A DNA stretch of 64,000 nucleotides, taken from the NCBI GenBank assembly GCA_029556545.1, contig JAKQEQ010000042.1, positions 164,995-228,994 of the forward strand. The letters are read 5' to 3'. The DNA comes from Candidatus Hydrogenedentota bacterium (lineage in GTDB: Bacteria > Hydrogenedentota > Hydrogenedentia > Hydrogenedentales > JAGMZX01). This document shows positions 1 to 8,419 of this stretch, in pieces (within the stretch, counting starts at the first letter, position 1; each line of letters opens with the position of its first letter). The notes beneath the pieces were generated by a model. That model saw nothing but the letters and a program-made list of their open reading frames with translations. It ran no database searches and was not told where the DNA came from. Position numbers and translations under genes: made by a program.

Positions 1-534
1 GTGAACGAGGCGAACGCCTTTGTGGTCGGCTGTGAGGAAACCCGCGACGCCGCGCTGGTCGACGTCGCCGACTTCGACCCGCGCATCGAAGCGTTCCTTG
101 CGCGTCACGAACTGCACCTGACCACCGTCTTCATCACGCACGATCACTACGACCATACCGGCGGCCTTCGCGAACTGCTGGCCAAGTACGACGCTACCGT
201 CTATAGCGGCAAGGGCCATGCGGGAGGCCGCAAGACGCGCGTGGCCCGCCATGGCGATACCCTGCGCATCGGCGACATCGAAGGCCGCGTCGTCGAGACG
301 CCCGGTCACACCGAAGAAGGGATCAGCCTGATCCTCCCCGGTATGGTCTTTACGGGAGATGCGCTGTTCGCGGGCTCCGTCGGCGGGACGACCAACCCCC
401 GCGACGCCCAGCGCCAAGTCCAGACTATTCGCGAGCACATTCTGACCCTTCCCGACGACTACGAAATCCATACCGGCCACGGCCCCTCGAGCACCGTTCG
501 GATCGAGCGGACCCACAACCCGTTCTTCGTGTGA
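1..534 (+). CDS. Metallo-beta-lactamase-fold hydrolase, 5' end cut by window edge
   Basis: Zinc-dependent hydrolase of the glyoxalase II-like MBL superfamily. The signature THDHYDHTGG (HxHxDH) is at about residues 46-55, a second metal histidine follows in ETPGHT (about residue 102), and the metal-bridging aspartate is in FTGDALF (about 118). The C-terminal GHGPSS segment supplies the last histidine. Family members usually begin 10-15 residues earlier with the first beta strand, and the reading frame is open to base 1, so the GTG at base 1 is probably not the real start. The substrate cannot be told from sequence; glutathione-thioester or related thioester hydrolysis is the family norm. Confidence 0.85.
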   Translation: MNEANAFVVGCEETRDAALVDVADFDPRIEAFLARHELHLTTVFITHDHYDHTGGLRELLAKYDATVYSGKGHAGGRKTRVARHGDTLRIGDIEGRVVETPGHTEEGISLILPGMVFTGDALFAGSVGGTTNPRDAQRQVQTIREHILTLPDDYEIHTGHGPSSTVRIERTHNPFFV

Positions 535-535
535 G

Positions 536-561
536 GCGCGATCCATCAAAAGGGATCGCGC
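536..561. repeat. Inverted repeat after the MBL gene
   Basis: A perfect 9-bp stem, GCGCGATCC (536-544) and GGATCGCGC (553-561), encloses an 8-nt loop directly after the stop codon of the hydrolase. No T-run follows, so it is not a classical intrinsic terminator. It may stabilise the 3' end of the mRNA. Confidence 0.5.
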
Positions 562-641
562 GGCCCGCGCAACTACCCGTTGATTGTCCCGAGTCTGGAC
601 AGGCATAATGCCGTTCTTCCCGGAACTTTGGAGGCTTTTTC

Positions 642-1676
642 GTGGGCAAATGCGCGGTAATCGGCGGCGCGGGCTTCATCGGCTGCAACCTCGTCCGACG
701 CCTTATGGCGGAAGACAAGGAGGTGCTGGTGGTGGACAACCTCTGCCGCAAGGGCGCGGAGGCGAACCTGCAATGGCTGCGCAGCAAGGGACGCATCACC
801 TTTGTCGCGGCGGACATCCGCGACGCGCACGCCATGGAAGCCTTGTTTACCGACTACGGCGAGATCGACGCGGCGGTACACCTGGCGGGCCAGGTCGCCG
901 TGACCACCTCCGTCGCGAACCCGCGCGAGGATTTCGAGGTCAACGCCGCCGGCACCTTCAATGTCCTCGAGGGCATCCGGCTCTCGAAACAGCGCCCGCT
1001 CCTCATCTACGCCTCGACCAACAAGGTCTACGGCGGCATGGAGGAGATCGCGGTCGAGGAACGGGAAACGCGATACGGCTATCGGGACTATCCGCACGGC
1101 ATCCCCGAGACGGCGCCGCTCGATTTCCATTCCCCCTACGGCTGCTCGAAAGGGGCCGCCGACCAGTACGTGCGCGATTACGCCCGCATCTACGAACTCC
1201 CGACGACGGTCTATCGGCAGTCCTGCATCTACGGCTACCGCCAGTTCGGGGTCGAGGACCAGGGCTGGGTCGCCTGGTTCGTCATCGCCGCCGTGCTCGG
1301 GCGGCCCATCACCATTTACGGGAACGGAAAACAGGTCCGCGACGTGCTCTTCGTCGACGACCTCGTCGAGGCGTACCTTGCCGCCATCGCGCGCCCGGAG
1401 ACCGTGGCGGGCAAGATATTCAACGTCGGCGGCGGCCCCGAGAACACCATGTCCGTCTGGGCGGAATTCGGCCCCATGCTCGAAGAACTCATCGGCCGGC
1501 CCGTGAGCGTCGCCCACGGCGATTGGCGGCCCGGCGATCAGCCCGTATACATCAGCGACATACGCAAGATCGCCCGGGAACTCGGCTGGCAGCCGAAGAT
1601 CGCCGTCCGCGACGGCGTGCAAAAGCTCTACGAATGGGTCGCCGCACACCGAGACCTGTTCAAGATTCTGGGATAA
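642..1676 (+). CDS. NAD-dependent epimerase/dehydratase, CDP-paratose 2-epimerase-like
   Basis: Extended short-chain dehydrogenase of 344 aa. The N-terminal GGAGFIG dinucleotide-binding motif is at residues 8-14, and the catalytic YGCSK (YxxxK) lies near 160-164. The segment SCIYGYRQFGVEDQGWVAWF is characteristic of CDP-paratose/CDP-tyvelose 2-epimerases (RfbE type), which interconvert dideoxyhexose nucleotides for surface polysaccharide. The GTG start is preceded by GGAGG at about 630-634. The next gene downstream is a family 4 glycosyltransferase, which fits glycan assembly. The family call is firm; the exact sugar substrate is inferred. Confidence 0.85.
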   Translation: MGKCAVIGGAGFIGCNLVRRLMAEDKEVLVVDNLCRKGAEANLQWLRSKGRITFVAADIRDAHAMEALFTDYGEIDAAVHLAGQVAVTTSVANPREDFEVNAAGTFNVLEGIRLSKQRPLLIYASTNKVYGGMEEIAVEERETRYGYRDYPHGIPETAPLDFHSPYGCSKGAADQYVRDYARIYELPTTVYRQSCIYGYRQFGVEDQGWVAWFVIAAVLGRPITIYGNGKQVRDVLFVDDLVEAYLAAIARPETVAGKIFNVGGGPENTMSVWAEFGPMLEELIGRPVSVAHGDWRPGDQPVYISDIRKIARELGWQPKIAVRDGVQKLYEWVAAHRDLFKILG

Positions 1677-1727
1677 GGGCCGACGGCGAAGCAGGCTTTT
1701 CTTTCGAACCGGGGACAAACGAGGACT

Positions 1728-2870
1728 GTGCGCAACGTATTGCTCATAACGAATGACTACCCTCCGTCCGTCGGCGGCATCGCGAACATCCTCCACCTGA
1801 TCTGCGCCGCGCTGCCGCCCGATCGCGTGGCGGTGCTGGCGCAGGATGCGCCGGAGGCGGCGACATTCGACGCGCGGCAACCGTTCCGCACGTGGCGGGA
1901 ACGGTACAGCCCCGGCGGGCTACGCGCGCTCCTCTCGACGTGTCGCTACCTCCGCCGGGTGCGCGAGATAGTACGCGAGACACAGCCGGGCCTGCTCTAC
2001 TTCGACAAGCCGTGGCCGCTCGGCATGATTGGCCGGCTGCTGCGCCGTCGCGTCCCGTACGTGGTGCATACCTTCGGCAACGAGGTCCTCGAACCGCGCC
2101 ACTGGGTCATCAAATGGGTCCGGGCATCCGTCCTGCGGAACGCGGAGCGCGTCATCGTGATCAGCAATTTCACGCGCGATCAGGTCGAGGCCGTCGGCGT
2201 GCCGCGCGAACGCACCGCCATGATCCGCCCGAAGGTCGATATCGCCCAATTCGACGTTCCCCTCGATGTCGAGGCGTTCAAGGCAAAGGAAGGACTGACG
2301 GGCAAGCGCGTGATCCTCACCGTCGGACGCCTGGTCGAGCGCAAAGGCATGGACCGCGTCATCGAGTCGCTGCCCGAAATCGCCCGCGCGTTTCCCGACG
2401 TCGTGTACGTCATCGTCGGCGAGGGAAACGATGAGGCGCGGCTGCGCGCATTGGCCGCCGGGCACGGCGTCGCCGACCGCGTCCTGTTCCCCGGCAACCG
2501 CGACGTCGTCGCGTTTTACCACGCCTGCGACGTGTTCGCCATGGTCTCGCGCCACATTGTCGAGCGGGGGGACGTCGAGGGCTTCGGCGTTGTGTATCTG
2601 GAAGCGAACGCCTGCCGGAAGCCCGCGGTCGGCGGAAACAGCGGCGGCGTGCCGGACGCCATTGTTAACGGCGAGACAGGCTTACTGGTCGATCCCGACG
2701 ACGTATCCGCCCTTGCCGACGTGTTCAAGCGCCTGCTCGGCGACCCGGAACTGCGCCGTCGCCTCGGCGAGGCGGGTTACGCCCGCGTCCAGCGCGAATT
2801 TACCCTCGATAAGTACGCCGAAGAATTTGTCCGCCTCGTGCTCGATGCGCCCCCAGGAGACTCGGCCTGA
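1728..2870 (+). CDS. Glycosyltransferase family 4 (GT-B fold)
   Basis: 380-aa retaining glycosyltransferase. The N-terminal NDYPPSVGGIANILHL segment is typical of GT4 acceptor domains. The C-terminal nucleotide-sugar domain has TVGRLVERKGMDRVIE and the E-x7-E-type region EGFGVVYLEANACRKPAVGGNSGG with both glutamates. The GTG start is the first start in frame after the upstream stop and lies 51 bp after the epimerase gene, so the two are probably co-transcribed. It is predicted to be cytoplasmic and membrane-associated, adding a sugar to a lipid-linked or polysaccharide acceptor. Donor and acceptor cannot be read from the sequence. Confidence 0.9.
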   Translation: MRNVLLITNDYPPSVGGIANILHLICAALPPDRVAVLAQDAPEAATFDARQPFRTWRERYSPGGLRALLSTCRYLRRVREIVRETQPGLLYFDKPWPLGMIGRLLRRRVPYVVHTFGNEVLEPRHWVIKWVRASVLRNAERVIVISNFTRDQVEAVGVPRERTAMIRPKVDIAQFDVPLDVEAFKAKEGLTGKRVILTVGRLVERKGMDRVIESLPEIARAFPDVVYVIVGEGNDEARLRALAAGHGVADRVLFPGNRDVVAFYHACDVFAMVSRHIVERGDVEGFGVVYLEANACRKPAVGGNSGGVPDAIVNGETGLLVDPDDVSALADVFKRLLGDPELRRRLGEAGYARVQREFTLDKYAEEFVRLVLDAPPGDSA

Positions 2871-2908
2871 GCGCCCCGTTTCGTACTCGTACTGATGTTG
2901 CCCTGAGG

Positions 2909-2944
2909 ATGGACGAAATGGACAACATGGACGGTATGGACAGG
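2909..2944. repeat. Four 9-bp tandem units, ATGGACNNN
   Basis: Between the GT4 gene and the convergent CobA-HemD gene, ATGGAC recurs with exact 9-bp spacing at 2909, 2918, 2927 and 2936, with the last three bases free (GAA, AAC, GGT, AGG). The 87-bp intergenic space holds no other feature. Period and GTCC core (on the complement) resemble the GATCCGTCC arrays elsewhere in the window. Confidence 0.75.
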
Positions 2945-2957
2945 CTCGGACCGCGCC

Positions 2958-4469
2958 TTACCCGCGAACGCGCCACGCGCAGACGGCCTCAATGAGATGC
3001 GCGGTGTCCGGCCGCGGCGGCTCGATCTGAATCTCGAGCCCCTGTTCCCGCGCCGCAGCCGTCGTCACCGGCCCAAGCGACGCAAAGACCGCGCCCCCGC
3101 GCAGCCGGGCCAACTGCGCGGCGTCGAGGAGGGAGGCGAAACAACCCACTGCCGCCGCGTTCGTGAACACGACGACCTCCGGCGCAAACGCGAGGAGCGC
3201 CTCGACCGCGTCGCGCGAGGTCTCCGCCGGGGCCTTGCGCCACCCCACGAGGTCCTCGACCGCCGCGCCACGCGCGCGCAAGGCCGCCGGCAGCGCGGAC
3301 CGCGCCACGTCCGCGCGCGGCAGCAGCACGCGCTTGCCCGACAACGGGCCGCCCGCAGCCTCGAGGGCGGCGACCACGGCGTCCGCGCCGAAGTGCGCCG
3401 GGACCGCATCCGGTTCGAGGTACCGCCCGCGTACCGCTTCGAGCACGCTCGGCGTCCCCGCGACGCATAACCGCGCCCCCGCCAGCGCGCGCGCGTCGCG
3501 CCCTGATCGGGCGAGCAGGTGGAAGAGCATGTCGACCGCGTTAACGCTCATCAGGAGCACCCAGTCATACGCCGCAAGATCGACCTCGGGCGGCGCGTCC
3601 ACGGCCTCGATACGGATCGCCGGAAACGCGAACACGTCCGCGCCCAGGTCACGTAATCGCGCTTCGAGCGCGCCTGCGTGTTGCTCCGCGTGCGTCACCG
3701 CGACGCGCAGCCCGTGGAGCGGGCGCTTCTCGAACCAGCGCAGGCGTTCGTGCAGCGCCGCCGCCGGGCCGACCACCACGAGGGCCGGCGTCTCGATACC
3801 CGCGCGGCGGCATTGCGCGCACAGGGTCTCGAGCGTGCCCGCGATCGTACGTTGCCGCGCGAAGGTCGCCCACTCGATAACCGCCGCCGGGGTGTCCGGC
3901 GCGCGCCCCGCGCGAATCAGCGCCTCGACAACGCGCGGGAGGCCCGCGACTCCCATGTAGACGACCTGCGTGCCCTCGAGCATCGTGTGCGCGACGTCCT
4001 CGAGCGGCGCGGCGTCGCCCGACGCCCCATGCGCGCTCAGGAACGTCACACTCGATGCCAGGCCCCGCTGCGTCACCGGGATGCCCGCATAGGCGGGCCC
4101 CGCCACGCCCGCCGTCACGCCGGGAACTACCTCGAACGGGACGCCCGCCGCGGCAAGCGCCGCGGCCTCCTCGCCGCCGCGCCCGAACACAAAGGGGTCG
4201 CCGCCTTTCAATCGCACCACGCACGCATGACGCCGCGCCTGCTCGATCAGGATACGATGGATATCCTCCTGCGGCAGGCTGTGCCGGTCGGCCTGCTTGC
4301 CCACGAATATGCGTTCGGCCCGCGCCGCCCGGCGCGGCAACTCGGGGGGTATCAGAGCGTCATAGATAACTACATCAGCGCACTCAAGCAACGCGCGGCC
4401 CCGCACCGTGATCAGACCCGGGTCCCCGGGCCCCGCGCCGACGAGATAGACTTTGCCGAATTCGCTCAT
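2958..4469 (-). CDS. cobA-hemD: Fused uroporphyrinogen-III C-methyltransferase / uroporphyrinogen-III synthase
   Basis: Bifunctional 503-aa tetrapyrrole enzyme. Residues 1-245 are the SUMT domain: VYLVGAGPGDPGLIT at the N-terminus, the RLKGGDPFVFGRGGEE motif near 80-95 and the GVTAG loop. It uses SAM to make precorrin-2. Residues from about 250 onward form the HemD domain (HGLRVAVTHAEQHAGALEARL...), which closes hydroxymethylbilane to uroporphyrinogen III. Such fusions are known in several phyla. An ATG 14 codons upstream (4511) is in frame, but I chose the ATG at 4469 because the family begins at this point. It stands alone here; no other haem or cobalamin gene is in the window. Confidence 0.93.
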   Translation of the reverse strand: MSEFGKVYLVGAGPGDPGLITVRGRALLECADVVIYDALIPPELPRRAARAERIFVGKQADRHSLPQEDIHRILIEQARRHACVVRLKGGDPFVFGRGGEEAAALAAAGVPFEVVPGVTAGVAGPAYAGIPVTQRGLASSVTFLSAHGASGDAAPLEDVAHTMLEGTQVVYMGVAGLPRVVEALIRAGRAPDTPAAVIEWATFARQRTIAGTLETLCAQCRRAGIETPALVVVGPAAALHERLRWFEKRPLHGLRVAVTHAEQHAGALEARLRDLGADVFAFPAIRIEAVDAPPEVDLAAYDWVLLMSVNAVDMLFHLLARSGRDARALAGARLCVAGTPSVLEAVRGRYLEPDAVPAHFGADAVVAALEAAGGPLSGKRVLLPRADVARSALPAALRARGAAVEDLVGWRKAPAETSRDAVEALLAFAPEVVVFTNAAAVGCFASLLDAAQLARLRGGAVFASLGPVTTAAAREQGLEIQIEPPRPDTAHLIEAVCAWRVRG

Positions 4470-4560
4470 TGCCGCGTCTCGATACCACATCAGTCGCACC
4501 CATGGTAGCAACAGGAACGGCGGGCGCGCACCCTCTGTCCGTGGTTCCGTTCATAGTGCT

Positions 4561-4590
4561 GTTCGTAGTACAGGCTTCAGCCTGTCTTCC
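4561..4590. repeat. Palindromic intergenic element, copy 1
   Basis: GTTCGTAGT followed by CAGGCTTCAGCCTG (palindrome at 4571-4584) and TC. The same arrangement, GTTCGTAGTTCAGGCTTTAG..., occurs at 13542-13567, so this is a dispersed REP-like element. Confidence 0.7.
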
Positions 4591-4750
4591 AATGTCGTGC
4601 AAACGCTCCAAAATGTTCGAAAAACTTTACTTGATAAAATGATAAATTTATGATAATAGTGCTTTGTGTCAAGGGAGTACCCCTTGTTTCGTAACGAAGG
4701 TGTAGCGTTGCCAAACGAAGAAAAAGGGCTTCCCTTGTCTGCCCATAGGG

Positions 4751-4759
4751 TGCTATAAT
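4751..4759 (+). promoter_or_regulatory. Extended -10 promoter upstream of murC
   Basis: TGC-TATAAT (TATAAT at 4754-4759) is a perfect extended -10 element 40 bp before the murC start, with no convincing -35. Upstream at 4590-4720 is a markedly AT-rich stretch containing the small palindrome TTCGTAACGAA. This is the likely start of the murC-ftsQ-ftsZ-pilT transcript. Confidence 0.6.
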
Positions 4760-4798
4760 GTTCGGAGCCACAACATATTGCGGTCCGGGGTGTGATAC

Positions 4799-6232
4799 GT
4801 GAACGGAAACAAGCGGAAAGTCCACTTCGTCGGCGTCGGCGGCATCGGCATGAGCGGTCTCGCCGAAATTCTGCTGAATCTCGGCTACGACGTGTCCGGC
4901 TCCGACCTCGCCGCCTCCGATATCACCGACCGCTTGCAGCAGTACGGACTGCGCTTCTTCGAGGGGCATCAGGCGTGCCACATCGGGGACGCGGGAATCC
5001 TCGTGGTGTCGGCGGCGGTGCGCGACGACAACGTCGAGGTCGTGGCGGCGCGTGATCGCGGCGTGCCCGTGATCCAACGCAGCGACCTGCTCGCTGACCT
5101 GATGCGGCTCAAGCCGGAGGCGGTGGCCGTGGGCGGCACGCACGGCAAGACCACGACCACGTCGATGATCAGCGCATTCCTTGACCGCGCGAACGTGGGC
5201 GCGACGAGCATCGTGGGCGGCATCCTCCATCGCAGCGGCACGAACGCGCGCTGGGGCGCGGGGGACTGCCTCGTCGCCGAGGCGGACGAACACGACGGCT
5301 CGTTCCTGCGACTGCACCCGACCATCGCCGTGGTCACGAGTATCGACGCAGAGCATCTCGAATACTTCGGCACACTGGACCGCATCAAGCACGCCTTCAC
5401 GGACTTCTGCAACAGCGTGCCCTTCTACGGCTACGCGATCCTGTGTCGCGACGATCCGAACGCGCGGGCCATCCTCGAAAACATCGAGAGTGTCTGTATT
5501 ACCTACGGCCTCGATGACGGCGCTTCGCTGCAAGGGCGCGACGTGCGCCTGATCGTGCCGGACCCGCGCCGACCGAAGGTCGAGCAGTTGGACCGCGCGC
5601 GGCTGCGCTTCGAGGTGATCAGTCACGACGACCGGCTGCCCGCGGCGGGCCGCCTCGGCGAACTCGAAATAAACGCGCTCGGGCCGCACAACGTCCGCAA
5701 CGCCCTCGGTGCGTGCGCGGTGGGACTGTGCCTTGGTATGCGCTTCGGCGTCATTGCGGACGGCTTGCGCCAGTTCGACGGCGTGCAACGGCGTCTCCAG
5801 GTACGGGGCCGCCACAATGGCGTCGTGGTGGTCGAGGATTACGCGCACCATCCCACGGAAATCGCGAGCACCCTCGAGGCCGTCCGCATGATCGAGCCCG
5901 GCCGCATCCTCTGCGTTTTTCAGCCGCACCTGTACAGCCGGACCAAGTTCTTCTCCGACGAGTTCGCGCGCGTGCTCGCCTCGGCGGACCGCGCCATCGT
6001 CACGGATATCTATCCGTCGCGCGAGGAGCCCATGCCGGGTGTGGATGCGAGCCTGATCGTCGACGCGGCCCGGGAAGCGGGGGCGGCCCATGTCGAGCTG
6101 GTCAACGACATGCACGCTGTGCCCGAGCGCCTTGCGCCCGAATTACGGTCCGGCGACCTCGTGCTCGTGCTGGGCGCCGGCAACATCAACCGCATCTGCG
6201 AGCCTTTGCTCGAAGCGTTGAGGGCGCGCTGA
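4799..6232 (+). CDS. murC: UDP-N-acetylmuramate--L-alanine ligase
   Basis: Cytoplasmic ligase adding L-Ala to UDP-MurNAc, the first peptide step of peptidoglycan synthesis. The 477-aa length matches the family. The N-terminal Rossmann motif FVGVGGIGMSG is followed by the ATP-binding GGTHGKTTTTSMI near residues 107-120, the EADEHDGSF region, and the C-terminal VVVEDYAHHPTEI motif. The GTG start at 4799 has a G-rich ribosome site just upstream, and the frame upstream is not conserved. Its TGA overlaps the ATG of ftsQ (TGATG), indicating translational coupling. Confidence 0.97.
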   Translation: MNGNKRKVHFVGVGGIGMSGLAEILLNLGYDVSGSDLAASDITDRLQQYGLRFFEGHQACHIGDAGILVVSAAVRDDNVEVVAARDRGVPVIQRSDLLADLMRLKPEAVAVGGTHGKTTTTSMISAFLDRANVGATSIVGGILHRSGTNARWGAGDCLVAEADEHDGSFLRLHPTIAVVTSIDAEHLEYFGTLDRIKHAFTDFCNSVPFYGYAILCRDDPNARAILENIESVCITYGLDDGASLQGRDVRLIVPDPRRPKVEQLDRARLRFEVISHDDRLPAAGRLGELEINALGPHNVRNALGACAVGLCLGMRFGVIADGLRQFDGVQRRLQVRGRHNGVVVVEDYAHHPTEIASTLEAVRMIEPGRILCVFQPHLYSRTKFFSDEFARVLASADRAIVTDIYPSREEPMPGVDASLIVDAAREAGAAHVELVNDMHAVPERLAPELRSGDLVLVLGAGNINRICEPLLEALRAR

Positions 6233-7017
6233 TGGTCCGTTCGCACCGGAGACACACCCCGCGGCGCCGCATTCGCCGCATGCGCTACCGCATTGTGCGG
6301 CGTCTCATCGAGGGGGCCATCGGACTTGCCGTCCTCCTTGCGCTGGGCCTGTTCGCCTACAGCTACGTGCGCGAGTCGCCTTTTCTCCGCGTACAATGGC
6401 TGCGCATAGAAGGTGCGCGCCGTGTCGATCCGCGAACCATCCGCGCCGTGGCCGGAATCACCGAGAAACACAACGTGCTCCTGCTCGACGTCGAGGCGGT
6501 GCGCGACCGCGTCGAACGTATCCCCTACGTCCGGCAATGCGTCGTCCGCCGGGTTTATCCCGATGTCGTGTTCATCCGCGTCGAGGAGCGCGAGCCGCTC
6601 GCGACGCTTATGGTCAACAACCGCCTATTCGAAATCGACGCGGAGGGCGTCGTGCTCGAGGAAATCAGTGCGACGGCGCGCAAGACCGGCCCCTTCATCA
6701 GCAGCGTGCGCGGGCTCGGCTACGTGCAGGAGGGCGACTGGCTCACCCACCCGTCCCTGCTTGGGGCGCTCGACGTGTGGCGCGCCTTCAACAGCGTGCC
6801 CGTGTCGCGCGACGTGACCGTGTCCGAAATAGCCGCGCTGAGTCCGAACGAGATTCTCATGTACTGCAACGACTTCGACTTCGAAATCCGGTGGGGTCGC
6901 GCGGGCTCGGAGGAACAGGCCAAGCGGCTGGATATATTCTGGCGCGTGAAAGGCAGCCGGATCGCGTGCAACGAATACATCGACCTGCGTTTCAACGGCG
7001 AGGTGGTCTGCCGCTGA
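6232..7017 (+). CDS. ftsQ: Cell division protein FtsQ/DivIB
   Basis: Bitopic divisome protein of 261 aa. A basic cytoplasmic tail rich in Arg and His (residues 1-25) is followed by one membrane segment (about 26-45, IGLAVLLALGLFAYSYV). A POTRA domain (LRVQWLRIEGARRVDPRTI...) and the FtsQ beta domain (VEEREPLATLMVNNRLFEIDAEG) follow. It links early and late division proteins in the periplasm. The start is the ATG overlapping the murC stop. murB and ddl, often between murC and ftsQ, are absent, and no ftsA follows. Confidence 0.92.
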   Translation: MVRSHRRHTPRRRIRRMRYRIVRRLIEGAIGLAVLLALGLFAYSYVRESPFLRVQWLRIEGARRVDPRTIRAVAGITEKHNVLLLDVEAVRDRVERIPYVRQCVVRRVYPDVVFIRVEEREPLATLMVNNRLFEIDAEGVVLEEISATARKTGPFISSVRGLGYVQEGDWLTHPSLLGALDVWRAFNSVPVSRDVTVSEIAALSPNEILMYCNDFDFEIRWGRAGSEEQAKRLDIFWRVKGSRIACNEYIDLRFNGEVVCR

Positions 7018-7183
7018 GGCAGGCCTGAAAACAGCGCCGTCCGTTCGGCCGGGCCGTCCCCGGTGGACGGACCGCGCGAATTGTGCCGCATTCGTGACCG
7101 GTGGTAAGATGAGGCGCGGTGGGGTTTCCGCGGCGAGTTCGGGCGAGTCTTCCCGGTCATGGGCGGACGCGATGAGGGAAACC

Positions 7184-8419
7184 ATGAGCAAGTTAACGGG
7201 CGCCACAGACGAGTTCCAGTCCTTTGATCAACGCGCGGTCATCAAGGTAATCGGTATAGGCGGCGGCGGCGGCAACGCCGTAAACCGGATGATCGACGCG
7301 GGATTGTCGGACGTCGAGTTCATCGCTATCAACACGGACGCGCAAGCGCTCAAGCAATCCCGCGCGGCGACGCGCCTCCAGGTCGGGGCGCAAATCACCA
7401 ACGGACTCGGCTCCGGCGCCATACCCGACATCGGCAAGCGCGCCGCGGAGGAAGACCGCGAGCGCATCCGCGAGGTCATCCGCGGCGCCGACATGGTCTT
7501 CCTGACCGTGGGGCTGGGCGGCGGCACGGGCACCGGCGCAAGCCCCATTATCGCCGAGGAAGCCGCCGAGGCCGGCGCGCTTACCGTCGCCATTGTCACG
7601 CTGCCCTTCAATTTCGAGAACCGCGAGCGCATGAATAACGCCGTCGCCGGCCTGCGCGACCTGGAACAACACGTCGATTCGCTTATCGTCGTGCCGAACG
7701 ACCGCGTGGCCGACCTCTGCCGCGACAATATCTCGCTGCTCGATGCCTTCCGCCGCGCGGACGAGGTGCTGCACAACGGCGTCCGCGCCGTCACCGAACT
7801 CATCACCGTCACGGGCCTCGTGAACGCGGACTTCAACGACGTGCGCACCATCATGCAGGCCAAGGGGCGCGCGCTCATGGGCATCGGCGTGGCCGAGGGC
7901 GACGGGCGCGCCATCCGCGCCGCCGAGGAGGCCATCGTCAGCCCGCTGCTCGAGCAGTCCAACATCAACGGCGCGAAAGGCGTCCTGGTGAACGTGCGCG
8001 GCGGGTGCGACATGCGGATGCGCGAGGTCGAGGAGGCGGTCAACACCGTGAAAGACGCCGCCGATCCCAGCGCCAACATCATCGTCGGCGTCGTCGTAGA
8101 CGACATCGAGCATCCCGAACTGCAAGTCACCGTCATAGCCGCCGGCTTCCCGAGCCCCGCACACGTGGCGGAGCCGATGCCCGCTGCGACGCCAGCGCCG
8201 CCGCGCCCCGTCGAGGTCATCGCGCCCGCGCCAAAGCCGGCGCCCAAGCCCGAACCGATGCAGGCGCCGCTCGCGGAGCCGGCGGAACAGTATCTTTTCC
8301 CCGAGCAAGAGCCCGCGCCCCGCGAACCTCAGTTTTCGAGCGCGACGGAATCGGAAACGGACGAGGACTTCAGCATACCCGCGTTCCTGCGCAACCGAAT
8401 GAAAAAGAGGTCGAAGTGA
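7184..8419 (+). CDS. ftsZ: Cell division GTPase FtsZ
   Basis: Tubulin-like ring-forming GTPase, 411 aa from the chosen start. The N-terminal IGIGGGGGNAVNRM and signature GGGTGTGASPI are present, and the T7-loop region is NADFNDVRTIM. A Pro/Ala-rich linker (about 320-385) leads to the conserved C-terminal peptide FSIPAFLRNRMKK, which in other bacteria binds FtsA or ZipA. ATGs at 7094 and 7172 are in frame; I chose 7184 because the sequence from there fits the family and a GAGGGA ribosome site lies just upstream. ftsQ ends 166 bp earlier with no room for ftsA. The stop overlaps the GTG start of pilT. Confidence 0.97.
   Translation: MSKLTGATDEFQSFDQRAVIKVIGIGGGGGNAVNRMIDAGLSDVEFIAINTDAQALKQSRAATRLQVGAQITNGLGSGAIPDIGKRAAEEDRERIREVIRGADMVFLTVGLGGGTGTGASPIIAEEAAEAGALTVAIVTLPFNFENRERMNNAVAGLRDLEQHVDSLIVVPNDRVADLCRDNISLLDAFRRADEVLHNGVRAVTELITVTGLVNADFNDVRTIMQAKGRALMGIGVAEGDGRAIRAAEEAIVSPLLEQSNINGAKGVLVNVRGGCDMRMREVEEAVNTVKDAADPSANIIVGVVVDDIEHPELQVTVIAAGFPSPAHVAEPMPAATPAPPRPVEVIAPAPKPAPKPEPMQAPLAEPAEQYLFPEQEPAPREPQFSSATESETDEDFSIPAFLRNRMKKRSK

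Noticed and set aside
573..1880. 435-aa open frame antisense to the epimerase
   Set aside because: Covers two real plus-strand genes and has shadow composition.
4577..6115. 512-aa open frame antisense to murC
   Set aside because: murC is unambiguous; the antisense frame has no motif.
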